Positions 1 to 8,855 of a DNA stretch of 64,000 nt are shown one piece after another. Under the pieces are notes generated by a model. That model did not search any database and had not been told where the DNA came from. It saw nothing but the letters and a program-made list of their open reading frames with translations. The translations under genes and the position numbers were made by a program. The stretch comes from Bacteroidales bacterium (GTDB lineage Bacteria; Bacteroidota; Bacteroidia; Bacteroidales; WCHB1-69), in contig JAFSOZ010000003.1 in assembly GCA_017443175.1 (NCBI GenBank), positions 62,001-126,000 on the forward strand, read 5' to 3'. Every line of letters begins with the position of its first letter. The stretch's first letter is position 1.

Positions 1-540
1 GTGCATCTCCACGGCCTTGGCAATGAACTCCTCATTGGGCACCTGGCTGCCCATGTTGAGCGCCTCGAACATGTCATATCGCTCAATGCCATAATGCCCG
101 GCATAACCCTTCATGTTCATGATGGCATCTATGCCCACCGTGTGCGCATCGGTGCCCGTGCTGGCCCCCACCACCACGATCTTGCGACCGATATGCTCGC
201 GGATGAATTGGTCGGTTTCTTGCATAGACCACACCGTGGATTCCACCTTGGGCACATGAATCGTGGTATAATCCACCGTATGGGTTGTCGAACCATAACA
301 GTTGACAAACGTAAAGCCGTCGGTCAGCTCCTTGTAGAAGACCACCTGCGGGTTCTCAAAGCCCATTTTCTTAAGCAACTGCTTGGCAGCCTCAACCGCC
401 TCGTCGCCACAAGGCACCGGCAGTGTGAAGCTCAACTGTGTCTTGCCGTCATTCATTGTATCCCCGTAAGGTTTCACACGGGTTAAATCTAACGTCTGAT
501 CAAAATCCTTTTGATCCATTGAATATAATCCACCACTCAT
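1..540 (-). CDS. kamE: D-lysine/beta-lysine 5,6-aminomutase beta subunit, 3' end cut by window edge
   Basis: Cobalamin- and PLP-dependent aminomutase subunit that moves the terminal amino group of D-lysine or beta-lysine in lysine fermentation. The 180 residues visible from the ATG at 540 include the base-off cobalamin motif D-A-H-T-V-G, whose histidine is residue 133. Lys144 follows, matching the number known for the PLP-binding lysine of the Clostridium enzyme. The family is about 260 residues, so roughly the last third lies outside the window. It is last in a minus-strand run with kamD, but two unrelated genes sit between the subunits. Family identification is firm; whether D-lysine or beta-lysine is preferred cannot be read. 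Confidence 0.93.
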   Translation of the reverse strand, partial: MSGGLYSMDQKDFDQTLDLTRVKPYGDTMNDGKTQLSFTLPVPCGDEAVEAAKQLLKKMGFENPQVVFYKELTDGFTFVNCYGSTTHTVDYTTIHVPKVESTVWSMQETDQFIREHIGRKIVVVGASTGTDAHTVGIDAIMNMKGYAGHYGIERYDMFEALNMGSQVPNEEFIAKAVEMH

Positions 541-600
541 ATCTATTTAGTTTTAAAGTTTTAAAGTTTTAAAGTTCGTAAGGTTCTTAAGGTTTATAAG
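541..600. repeat. degenerate word repeat before kamE
   Basis: The gap upstream of kamE is filled by tandem near-copies of the word TTTTAAAG, then AAGGTTCTTAAGGTTTATAAGG. No promoter box is evident. It is one of six similar tracts in the window, each lying directly before a start codon but each using a different word. Confidence 0.6.
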
Positions 601-611
601 GTTCTTTCTGA

Positions 612-1151
612 TTAGCTCTTCATTCCCACAAAATAGTCATCTTTGTCCTCGAAAAGAATGTTAAAAGAGGTCATGCTTCCGTATATGCGGGAAATGTATT
701 GCTGCAGATTCACTTTTTCCTCATCGGACAAACTGGCACTGCTGTTAATATTCTGTTCCAGCACGCGAAGTCTGTCGCGCATCATCACAATCTTATGGAA
801 GAAGGTCTCAACAGGGATCTCCTTGGGTTTTAGGTCCTTGTTGGCAGGCTGCAGGATCATTGTTCCGCCTTGCCATTTGGTTCCCAGTTCCACTCTATGC
901 TCGATGGCGTTGTACTTGCCCAAAATGTGGGTTAACACACGTTCCACTTCCTTCACATTGAGTTTTGGCTGGTTGTCATCAGCTGCAACGGGATCGAGCA
1001 CTTCCAACTCCAGATTAAGTTTCGAGAACTCAATCTCGCCGCCACGCACAAAGATAATCTTATAGCTCAGTGCATTATTTTGACTGATGATACCCTCACC
1101 ATATTTTTCATGCACCACTCGGGTTCCTACCGGAAGATTGTCAATTTCCAT
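612..1151 (-). CDS. small unknown protein with Tudor/SH3-like N-terminus
   Basis: A 179-residue soluble protein with no signal peptide or membrane segment. Residues 8-50 (GTRVVHEKYGEGII, then a stretch of beta character) resemble the small SH3/Tudor fold found at the C-terminus of UvrD-type helicases and in CarD-like proteins, with the typical V-x-H-x-x-[YF]-G-x-G pattern. The C-terminal 70 residues look helical and may form a coiled coil. It lies 9 bases after the DUF362 gene and upstream of kamE, so it is probably co-transcribed with the aminomutase subunits. I do not recognise a function. A role with nucleic acid or with enzyme maintenance is only a guess. Confidence 0.75.
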   Translation of the reverse strand: MEIDNLPVGTRVVHEKYGEGIISQNNALSYKIIFVRGGEIEFSKLNLELEVLDPVAADDNQPKLNVKEVERVLTHILGKYNAIEHRVELGTKWQGGTMILQPANKDLKPKEIPVETFFHKIVMMRDRLRVLEQNINSSASLSDEEKVNLQQYISRIYGSMTSFNILFEDKDDYFVGMKS

Positions 1152-1160
1152 TTTTCTATT

Positions 1161-2324
1161 CTATTTCTCTTTCTCTGTCTGTTTCACTGCCTCTTCAAGA
1201 GAAATCTGCTTGCCGGTAGCCACATCAATCAGGATGTATTTGGTATGGCCCATGCCTAACTTCTCTGCATATTGCAACTGTTCCATCCCGCTGACATGAT
1301 TCACCTCCTGGAAGACATGCTCACAGCCGTAGGCCTTGGATGTCAGGTCCTGACAAGCCTGGTCAATGGCCACAATGTCGGTGGAGGCCACGGCACCGAT
1401 GTCTCGCATGAAGGGCTTCGGCGCACGCGAAGAGCAATCGCACGTGGTTGAGATATTGGCCATCACGTTGATGAAGACCATCGGACGGTGATCCACCAGC
1501 ACTTTGGTATATTCCACCAACTTGTCCAAGAAGCGTGTTTCGTCATAACCCGTATTGTCGGGCGAGAAAAGTTTGAGCGGGCACTCCGCAATACATTTCG
1601 CACATCCGATGCACTTGGTCGTGTCGATCATCGGACCGTGGTCGTCCACATTAATGGCCAAAGCGGGACACTGGTTGGCACAACGGTTGCACTGAAAACA
1701 TTTATCCGGCGTGTTCACCTTGGGATAGTTATTGGCATGGATGGCCATCTTGCCACCCGGCGAAGCCATACCCATGCCCACATTCTTGATGGCACCGCCG
1801 AAACCGGAAGAACCATGTCCTTTGAAATGGGAATAGATGATGTAAAAGTCATAATTCTCAAAATGGTCGCCCGTACGCACGGTCTTGCAATACTGGAAGT
1901 TATCGTCACCCGGATAAATCTTTTCGCCATCGGCATCCAGAATATCGATAGGTGCAAAGGTAAAGCCATGCTCCTCGGCCAAAGCGATGTGGGACTTTGT
2001 GAAACGACGGTCGCTGACATACAGCACATTCGTCTCCACAAACGTGGGATGCACCTGATCCACCAACGGATGCAGCAGCTCTGGATTCAGGAAGTTCTGA
2101 TTGCCGCGTTCGCCAAAATGCACCTTCAGGCCCACTTTCATATCGGGGGCAAGGTCCACGTTCAAGGCATTGTATAGCTTCTGAATATTCTCCGGCGTGA
2201 TCTCACTGCAGAAATAGACCACAGACACGTCCGAAGGAGCTTTCTCCTGCTTGGATTTCTGCGCATGCACAACCGTACACACAGCCAGCAAACAGCACAG
2301 AAGTATAAAAATCTTTCTTTTCAT
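1161..2324 (-). CDS. DUF362 4Fe-4S protein with signal peptide
   Basis: A 387-residue protein. Residues 1-21 form a clear signal peptide ending in V-H-A-Q. The DUF362 domain follows, with two ferredoxin-type 4Fe-4S motifs at about residues 207-247, each C-x2-C-x2-C-x3-C-P. The family is found in anaerobes and is often annotated as an uncharacterised Fe-S protein. The export signal implies periplasmic or envelope location, while the neighbouring aminomutase is cytoplasmic, so the reason for co-location is unclear. It lies 41 bases after kamD and in the same orientation, consistent with an operon. Confidence 0.85.
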   Translation of the reverse strand: MKRKIFILLCCLLAVCTVVHAQKSKQEKAPSDVSVVYFCSEITPENIQKLYNALNVDLAPDMKVGLKVHFGERGNQNFLNPELLHPLVDQVHPTFVETNVLYVSDRRFTKSHIALAEEHGFTFAPIDILDADGEKIYPGDDNFQYCKTVRTGDHFENYDFYIIYSHFKGHGSSGFGGAIKNVGMGMASPGGKMAIHANNYPKVNTPDKCFQCNRCANQCPALAINVDDHGPMIDTTKCIGCAKCIAECPLKLFSPDNTGYDETRFLDKLVEYTKVLVDHRPMVFINVMANISTTCDCSSRAPKPFMRDIGAVASTDIVAIDQACQDLTSKAYGCEHVFQEVNHVSGMEQLQYAEKLGMGHTKYILIDVATGKQISLEEAVKQTEKEK

Positions 2325-2365
2325 ATAATATCTTTGTTAAAAAAATCTCAACTCTAAACTCTCAA

Positions 2366-3922
2366 CTATTTCCTGTTCTTCATCAACTCAATAAACGGGT
2401 TGAAGTAGTTCTCGCCTTTGGTGACCACGCCGGCAAGGCCCTTGCCTCCGTTCATCGGACGTTTCACATCGCCGAAGGTTCCCTTCTCCAATGCGGTAAA
2501 CAAGCCCTCATCCACAATTTGTTTCAGCAGCTCAATAGTGTTGTTGAGCACCGTTTTGGCACGCTCACGGCAGATACCGCCTTCTCTGAACTCCATTTCC
2601 TCGCCAATGCTCTTCATGTCGTTGAAGATATAGCGGGCATTCTCGATAGAGAGATAGCGGTCGCTCATGAAGGGCGTGTGGATGGCTTCGGTGGGCATAC
2701 CGAGCAGCTGAATGCCCTGGTGTGTCCAAATGCCGATGATGTTGAAGAGGGCGTCTTGGATATGGCCACGGAAAATATTGCCGGTCATGAACTTGGTAGG
2801 CGGCATGTATTTGAGGGTAGCTTTCGGGAAGATCTCGCGGGTCATCTGCGCCTGGGCGAGTTCCAGCAGGAAGCCGTTCTCCAGCATCGGATCCATCTCA
2901 AAGGCGTGGCCGAGGCCCATCTGTTCCTCCGGCAGCGCGGCGAGCAAGGCAAGCTGTTCGTTGATAAGGTCGGAAGCGAGCACCGTATGGGCAGCCTCCA
3001 CGGCGTCGGCAGTAGTGAGGTAGTTATCCTCACCGGTATTGATAATCACGCCGGCATAGCCGTTGATGACACGGGAGAAATACTGGTCAATGAGGGTACG
3101 CTGCGGGTTGATGTCGCGGAAAAGGATGCCGTAGAGTGCGTCGTTGAGCATCACATCCAGACGCTCGAGGGCGCCCATGGCGGCGATTTCGGGCATACAG
3201 AGGCCGGAGCAGTAGTTACACAGGCGGATGTAGCGGCCCACTTCCTCGCCAACCTCATCCAGGGCCTTACGCATAATGCGGAAGTTCTCCTGCGTGGCAA
3301 ACGTGCCGCCGAAACCTTCGGTCGTGGCGCCGTAAGGCACATAGTCGAGCAGGCTCTGTCCCGTGGTACGGATCACAGCAATGACATCCGCGCCCTGGCG
3401 CGCGCCGGCCTGTGCTTGCACGACATCCTCGTAGATGTTGCCGGTAGCTACAATAATATAAAGGTATGGTTTCGGGCCCTCGCCTATCGTACTGAGGTAC
3501 TCGTTGCGCTTGGCCACATTGCCTTTGATGCGTGTCAGGCAAGCGTCAATGAAAGGCTGAACGGCAGCTTGTATCTTATCCAATGGATTGAGCTTCAGCG
3601 TGGTGACATCAAGCCCTTCGGAGGCAATCTTCTCTGCAATGCCCTGAGGATCGTTGCCCGTCTCCAAGATGGCATTGCCCATGAAGTAGAGCACGCCCTG
3701 ACCGAGCACGCCTTTCTCCAAGAGGGCGTCCACCACACGGTTGGGCAGCGGCACACCGTTTTCATCCACACCATCAATGCCAATCAGACGGCACAGGGTA
3801 CGCTCCACTGTCACCGTTGTGTAGGCATCCACAAATTCCTGTACTTGGTTGGCGATGTTCTTTGCCAACTGTTTTGCCGCGTCAACTTGCGCGAAATCCA
3901 ATCCGAGTTTGCTTTTTCTCAT
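2366..3922 (-). CDS. kamD: D-lysine/beta-lysine 5,6-aminomutase alpha subunit
   Basis: Catalytic TIM-barrel subunit of the B12/PLP aminomutase, partner of KamE. Its 518 residues match the usual family length, and the whole protein is recognisable from its start (MRKSKLGLDFAQVDAAKQLA) through the central region to the C-terminus. The gene follows the glycosyltransferase in the same orientation after a 66-base spacer of degenerate repeats. In known lysine-fermentation clusters kamD and kamE are adjacent; here two extra genes separate them. The rest of the pathway (kamA, kdd, kce, kal) is not in the window and may lie beyond the left edge. Confidence 0.93.
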   Translation of the reverse strand: MRKSKLGLDFAQVDAAKQLAKNIANQVQEFVDAYTTVTVERTLCRLIGIDGVDENGVPLPNRVVDALLEKGVLGQGVLYFMGNAILETGNDPQGIAEKIASEGLDVTTLKLNPLDKIQAAVQPFIDACLTRIKGNVAKRNEYLSTIGEGPKPYLYIIVATGNIYEDVVQAQAGARQGADVIAVIRTTGQSLLDYVPYGATTEGFGGTFATQENFRIMRKALDEVGEEVGRYIRLCNYCSGLCMPEIAAMGALERLDVMLNDALYGILFRDINPQRTLIDQYFSRVINGYAGVIINTGEDNYLTTADAVEAAHTVLASDLINEQLALLAALPEEQMGLGHAFEMDPMLENGFLLELAQAQMTREIFPKATLKYMPPTKFMTGNIFRGHIQDALFNIIGIWTHQGIQLLGMPTEAIHTPFMSDRYLSIENARYIFNDMKSIGEEMEFREGGICRERAKTVLNNTIELLKQIVDEGLFTALEKGTFGDVKRPMNGGKGLAGVVTKGENYFNPFIELMKNRK

Positions 3923-3930
3923 ATAATCTA

Positions 3931-3988
3931 TGGTTTATAAAGTTCGTAAGGTTATAAAGTTCAAAGTTAATCGCTCATCTTTCATCGA
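3931..3988. repeat. degenerate word repeat before kamD
   Basis: Near-repeats of TTATAAAGTTCGTAAGG and then of ATCGATTATCGTTTATCG fill the gap between the glycosyltransferase stop and the kamD start. This is the same kind of tract as those at 541, 4847, 15891, 32864 and 43736. Confidence 0.55.
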
Positions 3989-4735
3989 TTATCGTTTATC
4001 GAATATGTCAAAGTGCGCGAGATGCCACTTCTGAAGGCGGTATTGGATGGAGGTCCAGAGCACGCCCCAGCCATACTTGCTGCTTCGGCGGAAGTTGATG
4101 GAGGATGCCTCCGGAAAGTACTTCGTGGGGCAGGTAATCTCGGCTATCTCGTAGCCTGCGTAGAAAATCTGCGCCAGCATCTGGTTGTCGAACACGAAGT
4201 CGTCGGAGTCGGCCATGAAGTTGATGGCGCGGAGCACATCCGACGAGAATGCGCGGTAACCCGTGTGGTACTCCGACAGTTTCTGTCCCATCAGCACATT
4301 CTGGATGAAGGTCAGACAGCGGTTGAAGAAGTACTTGTACCGCGGCATACCGCCTTTGCGTGCGCCAGTACCCAGGATGCGAGAGCCCAGCACCACCGGA
4401 TATACCCCGTTGACAATCACGTACGCCATGGACTCGATGAGTCGGGGCGTGTACTGGTAGTCGGGATGCAACATCACCACCACATCGGCACCCAATTCGA
4501 GGGCCTTGGCGTAGCACGATTTCTGGTTGCCGCCGTAGCCTTTATTCTCGTCATGGCAGATAATGTGCCGGATGCCCAACGCGCGCGCCACCTCCACCGT
4601 GCCGTCCGAAGAGTTGTCGTCCACCAGGATCACTTCATCCACGATGTCCTTCGGAACCTCCCCGTACGTCCTCTCCAACGTCAAGGCCGCGTTGTACGCC
4701 GGCAACACCACACAAATCTTCTTGCCTTTCAACAT
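3989..4735 (-). CDS. family 2 glycosyltransferase, dolichyl-phosphate-mannose synthase-like
   Basis: A 248-residue GT-A fold enzyme without transmembrane segments. It has the N-terminal nucleotide-binding pattern V-L-P-A-Y-N-A (residues 10-16), D-D-N-S-S-D-G-T at 39-46, and an acidic H-P-D-Y position near 90-93 where GT2 enzymes bind the metal-sugar nucleotide. It most resembles the DPM1/polyprenyl-phosphate glycosyltransferase branch, which transfers a sugar from a nucleotide donor to a lipid phosphate. It is the first gene of the leftmost minus-strand run, with a -7 box at 4762-4769. A link to the aminomutase is not expected; joint transcription may be incidental. Confidence 0.85.
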   Translation of the reverse strand: MLKGKKICVVLPAYNAALTLERTYGEVPKDIVDEVILVDDNSSDGTVEVARALGIRHIICHDENKGYGGNQKSCYAKALELGADVVVMLHPDYQYTPRLIESMAYVIVNGVYPVVLGSRILGTGARKGGMPRYKYFFNRCLTFIQNVLMGQKLSEYHTGYRAFSSDVLRAINFMADSDDFVFDNQMLAQIFYAGYEIAEITCPTKYFPEASSINFRRSSKYGWGVLWTSIQYRLQKWHLAHFDIFDKR

Positions 4736-4761
4736 TTTCCGTTAATCCGAAAAAAAACGGG

Positions 4762-4769
4762 CAAAGATA
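4762..4769 (-). promoter_or_regulatory. -7 box for the glycosyltransferase-kam run
   Basis: On the minus strand the sequence reads TATCTTTG, a perfect TAnnTTTG Bacteroidota -7 element, 26 bases before the glycosyltransferase ATG. No clear -33 TTG at the ideal distance. Confidence 0.65.
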
Positions 4770-4818
4770 CAAAAAAATGGGATATTTCCAAAAACCCAGA
4801 CAACAACGAACATTTTTG

Positions 4819-4826
4819 TATTTTTG
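4819..4826 (+). promoter_or_regulatory. -7 box for the rbfA run
   Basis: TATTTTTG followed by CGGG, a perfect TAnnTTTG match, 88 bases before the rbfA start and divergent from the promoter at 4762. The long leader is mostly the repeat tract at 4847-4914. Confidence 0.65.
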
Positions 4827-4846
4827 CGGGCAGAATTTATTCGGTA

Positions 4847-4914
4847 AACCTTGAACCTTGAACCTTGAACCTTTCAACCTTGAACCTTTTAACCTTATAA
4901 ACTTTTAAACTTAG
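4847..4914. repeat. degenerate word repeat before rbfA
   Basis: At least five tandem near-copies of CCTTGAA, drifting into CCTTTTAA and CTTTTAAA, run straight into the rbfA ATG. This is the clearest example in the window of low-complexity tracts touching start codons. Confidence 0.75.
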
Positions 4915-5250
4915 ATGAACACCACCCGCCAACAGAAAATAGCATCCCTTCTCCAGCGCGAGCTGGCCAACATTTTCCTGCAGGACAGCAAGAGCATATA
5001 CAACTGCATGATCACGGTCACCAAGGCCACCATCACCTCCGACCTCTCCATCGCGCGAGGGTATCTGAGCATCTATATGGCGGACAACAAGGACGCGGTG
5101 ATTGCCGCTGTGCGCGCCAACACCAAAGACATCCGATACAGGCTGGGACAAAGAATCAAAAACCAACTGCGTGTGGTCCCGCAACTGGAGTTTTTCATTG
5201 ACGACACTTTGGACTACATGGAGAACATCGATCGCCTACTGAAACAATAA
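4915..5250 (+). CDS. rbfA: ribosome-binding factor A
   Basis: A 111-residue KH-like protein that binds the 16S rRNA 5' region during late 30S maturation and cold adaptation. The family pattern is clear: N-terminal R-Q-x-K-I-A-S-L-L-Q-R-E-L, central V-T-x-A-x-I-T-S-D-L-S-I-A-R-G-Y-L-S, and C-terminal P-x-L-E-F-F-I-D-D-T-L. The length is normal. The stop is 2 bases before the GTG start of the permease, so the two are surely co-transcribed. Confidence 0.93.
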   Translation: MNTTRQQKIASLLQRELANIFLQDSKSIYNCMITVTKATITSDLSIARGYLSIYMADNKDAVIAAVRANTKDIRYRLGQRIKNQLRVVPQLEFFIDDTLDYMENIDRLLKQ

Positions 5251-5252
5251 CC

Positions 5253-6482
5253 GTGAAACTTGAGCAGCACAAAACGGCCTTTTTCTTTGCATTGAGGTAT
5301 CTGTTCGCCAAGAAACAGCACAACATCATCAATGTCATCTCCCTGATTTCCATGATCGGCATCATGGTCAGCGGCGCGGCACTGGTCATTGTGCTTTCCG
5401 TATTCAACGGCATGGAGCAGATGATCGGCGGCTGGTTCAACGCCTTCAATCCCGACTTCGAGATCACGCTTGCGGAAGGCAAGTCGTTTGCTACGGAGGC
5501 CATCCCGATGGACAAGATCGCGTCACTGCCGGAAGTGTCATCAGTGCACGAGGTGGTCAGCGACCTCACACTGGCCACTTACGGCGAGTGCCAAGAGTTG
5601 GTGAGACTCAAGGGCGTTTCTCCCGATTACCTCAAACGAGAGGGCTACGCCGATATGCTGATCGACGGCAGTTTCGACTTCTACCATGGCAGCCAGCCAT
5701 GCGCCATCGTGGGCAACATCGCCGCAGGCAAGTTGCAAATCAACCTCCTCAGCTACGACCTGATGAAACTGTACTACCCCAAGCGCACCAAGAAAAACCT
5801 GTCCAACCCCGCAGAAGCCTTCAACACTCGTTTTCTGCACCCTTCCGGCGTATTCAACACCAACACCACCCACGACCAGACCGTTGTGTTCTGCCCCATC
5901 GAGTTCGTGCGCGAGCTGATGCAGTACGAAGGGCAATTGACTTCGTTAGAGGTACAGCTGAAAAACAGCAAGGACTATGCAAAAGTGCAACCCCGCATTC
6001 AGGAACTGACCGGCGACAAATTCATCGTGAAGAACAAGTACCAGCAGGAGGAGACCTTGTTCAGGACCATGCAGTCGGAGAAACTCATCATCTACGTCAT
6101 CCTGGCCTTCATTCTTCTGGTGGCTGCCTTCAACATCATAGGTTCCTTGGGAATGCTGATTCTGGAAAAACGGAGCGACACGCGAATTCTGCGCAACATG
6201 GGCGCACCCGACACACTGCTAAGCCGCATCTTCCTCTATGAAGGTGTGCTCATCTCCTGCATCGGCGGATTGGCCGGCATGGTACTCGGCGCAGTCATTT
6301 GCCTGATACAACAAATCTTCCATGTGGTCAAATTAGGCGGCGACCATTATCTGGTTCAGCACTATCCCGTTGCCATGCAATTCACTGATTTTATCTGGGT
6401 TGGCCTCACTATCCTAGCCATCAGCCTCATCACCTCCTGCATACCGGCTCTGGCCATGAGGCGGAACACCTTCAAAAAATAA
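5253..6482 (+). CDS. FtsX/LolC-E family ABC permease subunit
   Basis: A 409-residue inner-membrane protein with the MacB/FtsX layout: one transmembrane helix near residues 22-50, a large periplasmic domain (about 50-270), then three helices near 275-300, 320-350 and 375-400. This is the layout of lipoprotein-releasing LolC/LolE permeases, which hand outer-membrane lipoproteins to LolA. The start is GTG, chosen because it lies 2 bases after the rbfA stop and gives the typical cytoplasmic lead M-K-L-E-Q-H. No ATPase subunit is nearby. Substrate assignment to lipoproteins is by family only. Confidence 0.85.
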   Translation: MKLEQHKTAFFFALRYLFAKKQHNIINVISLISMIGIMVSGAALVIVLSVFNGMEQMIGGWFNAFNPDFEITLAEGKSFATEAIPMDKIASLPEVSSVHEVVSDLTLATYGECQELVRLKGVSPDYLKREGYADMLIDGSFDFYHGSQPCAIVGNIAAGKLQINLLSYDLMKLYYPKRTKKNLSNPAEAFNTRFLHPSGVFNTNTTHDQTVVFCPIEFVRELMQYEGQLTSLEVQLKNSKDYAKVQPRIQELTGDKFIVKNKYQQEETLFRTMQSEKLIIYVILAFILLVAAFNIIGSLGMLILEKRSDTRILRNMGAPDTLLSRIFLYEGVLISCIGGLAGMVLGAVICLIQQIFHVVKLGGDHYLVQHYPVAMQFTDFIWVGLTILAISLITSCIPALAMRRNTFKK

Positions 6483-6488
6483 GCGATT

Positions 6489-8843
6489 ATGAAAAAACAT
6501 ATCCTGTTCCCCATACTATTGCTCACGGTTCTGCACCTGCAAGGACAAATCCCCGTCGGGCAATTCCGCAGTCATATCCCCCTGCACAGTTTCCATTCCG
6601 TGGCGGTAGGCGACGACTACGTGTATGCCGCTGCCAACAACGGGTTGATGCTGTTAGAGAAAAAGACGCTCAACGACGACCAACCCAACCTGTCATCCTG
6701 GACGAAAGTGGAGGGCCTTTCTGACGTGGACATCGCCCACATCCAGTACGACCGGGCGCACCATGTCTTGCTTGTCATCTACAGGAACGGCAATCTGGAT
6801 TTCATCAAAGATGACAAACTGTACAATATCAGCGACATCAAAGACAAGCAGTTGACGGGGTCCAAGGAGGCATCGCACATTCGCATACATGACAACATCG
6901 CCTACATCGTGTACGACTTTGGCGTTGTTCTGCTCAATCTGGACAACCGTCTGATTGAAGACAGCTGGTTCACGAAAGACGAGGACACGCTGCTGACCGC
7001 CCGCGACATTGCCATCAGCGAGAGCCGCTACTATATCAGCACAAACAACGGCATCTACAGCATCTCGCGCAGTCACCCCATCCCGTCAAATTTCCTGGAA
7101 TGGAGCAAGGAGCCTGTGAAGAGCGAAGACTTCGACCAGCTGTTTTACATTGACGGACATCTGTACGCCAACCGGAACGCCGCAAGCGAGCCTTCCAATG
7201 AGGTCAAGGACACCCTCTATGTCCTGTGGCAAGGCGAATGGAGCCCCACTACCCTGACGTACAACAATGTGATGAGCCTCACAGGGCTCGGAAACGAGAT
7301 GGCCGTTTGCAACCAATTTGAGGTGGAGGTGCTGGATGCCGAAGGCACGCTTGCGTTCAAGGCGATCTGGTACAAGGACGACAACGGTTATCCGTACGCC
7401 AGAGAAGCGGTGTTGGATGAAGACATGATCTGGGTGGCCGATGCCAACTACGGGCTCATTGCCGCCAACAGGACTTATTATTACACGAAAGAGCTGACCT
7501 TGAACGGCCCGTATGCTGCCACCGCACACGGCATGTGCAGCCACAACGGGGTACTGGCCGCCGTTCCGGGTGCTACCAGTGCCTCTTTCGGCCCCAGGTA
7601 CCAATATCCCTCTTTAAGCTGGTTCGTCAACAACCGTTGGCACTCCAACTCTTCAGATTTCTACTATTATGACCCTTTGCATATCACAGTTGACTTCATC
7701 AATGTCATCATTAATCCAAACGATGAGTCGGAGTGGTACATCGCATCCTGGAGCAACGGCCTCTTCAAATGCAAGAACCAGAAAGTCACCGCACACTACA
7801 ATGCGGCCAACAGCCCGCTGGACTCCACTATATACGGCAGAACCATGGTGTCAGGGCTTGCATTCGACAAGAAAGGAAATCTATGGATGACCAACAGCCA
7901 ATGCAGCAAAATGCTGAAGATGCTGGAGCCCAATGGCACCTGGCACGCATACAACATCACCTCCGGGGTCATCACCTCCACCGAAGGCGTGGTGGCCCAG
8001 CATCTGCTGGTGGATTCCCGTGGATTCAAGTGGGTCACATTCCCCCGTGACGACAACCTCAACAAATACCATCTGGTGGTGTTCAACGACAACGACACCT
8101 ACGACAATCTCGGCGACGACCAGTTCCAGCGCATCGACATGAACACTGCCGCACGTGTCAATTCGTCCACCGTCTATTGCATCGCAGAGGACAAGGACGG
8201 CGAAATCTGGATCGGCACCGACAAGGGCATCAAAGTCATCTACTACCCTGCAAAAGTGTTTGACGGCACGGCGTTACCCAACAACATCCTGCTGGAGCAG
8301 GACGGCTATGTTTCCGTACTATTTGAATACGAGGAAATCACCGCCATCGCCGTGGACGGTGCCAACCGCAAGTGGGTGGGCACCAACAAGGCTGGCGTGT
8401 TCCTGATGAGTGAAAACGGCCAAGAGCAGCTGCTGCACTTCACAGCGGAAGACCACCCGCTCTTTTCCAACCAGATCACCAGCATCTGCATCGACGACCT
8501 GACTGGAGAAGTCTTCTTCGGAACATCCAAGGGGATAGTCAGTTACCGGGGCGGGGCCACCAAAGGCTCCGACAGCTACGAGGACCTGCTGGTCTATCCC
8601 AACCCCGTGCATCATGACTATCATGGCATGGTGGCTGTGAAAGGACTGAAGACCAACTCTTTGTGCAAAATCACCGACGCCTCGGGCAAACTCGTGTGGC
8701 AAGGTTACAGCGAAGGCGGACAGTTAGTGTGGGACTGCAAAGACCACTTCGGCAACCGTCCCGCCACAGGCGTCTATTTCGTCATGGCCTCCGACGAGGA
8801 CGGGAAAGAGAAGATTGTCACCAAGTTCCTCTTCATCCATTAA
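6489..8843 (+). CDS. porZ: PorZ-like T9SS beta-propeller protein with C-terminal sorting domain
   Basis: A 784-residue secreted protein: signal peptide at residues 1-19, then about 670 residues of propeller repeats of the two-component-regulator type (repeated G-N-L-W-M, G-E-I-W-I-G-T and K-W-V-G-T strands). A type A T9SS sorting domain begins near residue 699 (L-L-V-Y-P-N-P-V). Size, two-propeller layout and sorting domain match PorZ, the surface subunit of the PorU-PorV-PorQ-PorZ attachment complex that transfers T9SS cargo to anionic lipopolysaccharide. Adjacency to recO supports this. A generic propeller protein without the PorZ role remains possible. Confidence 0.75.
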   Translation: MKKHILFPILLLTVLHLQGQIPVGQFRSHIPLHSFHSVAVGDDYVYAAANNGLMLLEKKTLNDDQPNLSSWTKVEGLSDVDIAHIQYDRAHHVLLVIYRNGNLDFIKDDKLYNISDIKDKQLTGSKEASHIRIHDNIAYIVYDFGVVLLNLDNRLIEDSWFTKDEDTLLTARDIAISESRYYISTNNGIYSISRSHPIPSNFLEWSKEPVKSEDFDQLFYIDGHLYANRNAASEPSNEVKDTLYVLWQGEWSPTTLTYNNVMSLTGLGNEMAVCNQFEVEVLDAEGTLAFKAIWYKDDNGYPYAREAVLDEDMIWVADANYGLIAANRTYYYTKELTLNGPYAATAHGMCSHNGVLAAVPGATSASFGPRYQYPSLSWFVNNRWHSNSSDFYYYDPLHITVDFINVIINPNDESEWYIASWSNGLFKCKNQKVTAHYNAANSPLDSTIYGRTMVSGLAFDKKGNLWMTNSQCSKMLKMLEPNGTWHAYNITSGVITSTEGVVAQHLLVDSRGFKWVTFPRDDNLNKYHLVVFNDNDTYDNLGDDQFQRIDMNTAARVNSSTVYCIAEDKDGEIWIGTDKGIKVIYYPAKVFDGTALPNNILLEQDGYVSVLFEYEEITAIAVDGANRKWVGTNKAGVFLMSENGQEQLLHFTAEDHPLFSNQITSICIDDLTGEVFFGTSKGIVSYRGGATKGSDSYEDLLVYPNPVHHDYHGMVAVKGLKTNSLCKITDASGKLVWQGYSEGGQLVWDCKDHFGNRPATGVYFVMASDEDGKEKIVTKFLFIH

Positions 8844-8855
8844 ACAGGTCCCGTC

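Noticed and set aside
2519..3940. 473-codon open frame antisense to kamD
   Set aside because: kamD is certain from family similarity over its whole length; the antisense frame has no recognisable motif.
6489..8843. two-component sensor kinase, suggested by the propeller repeats
   Set aside because: There is no histidine kinase or HTH part, and the protein ends in a T9SS sorting domain.
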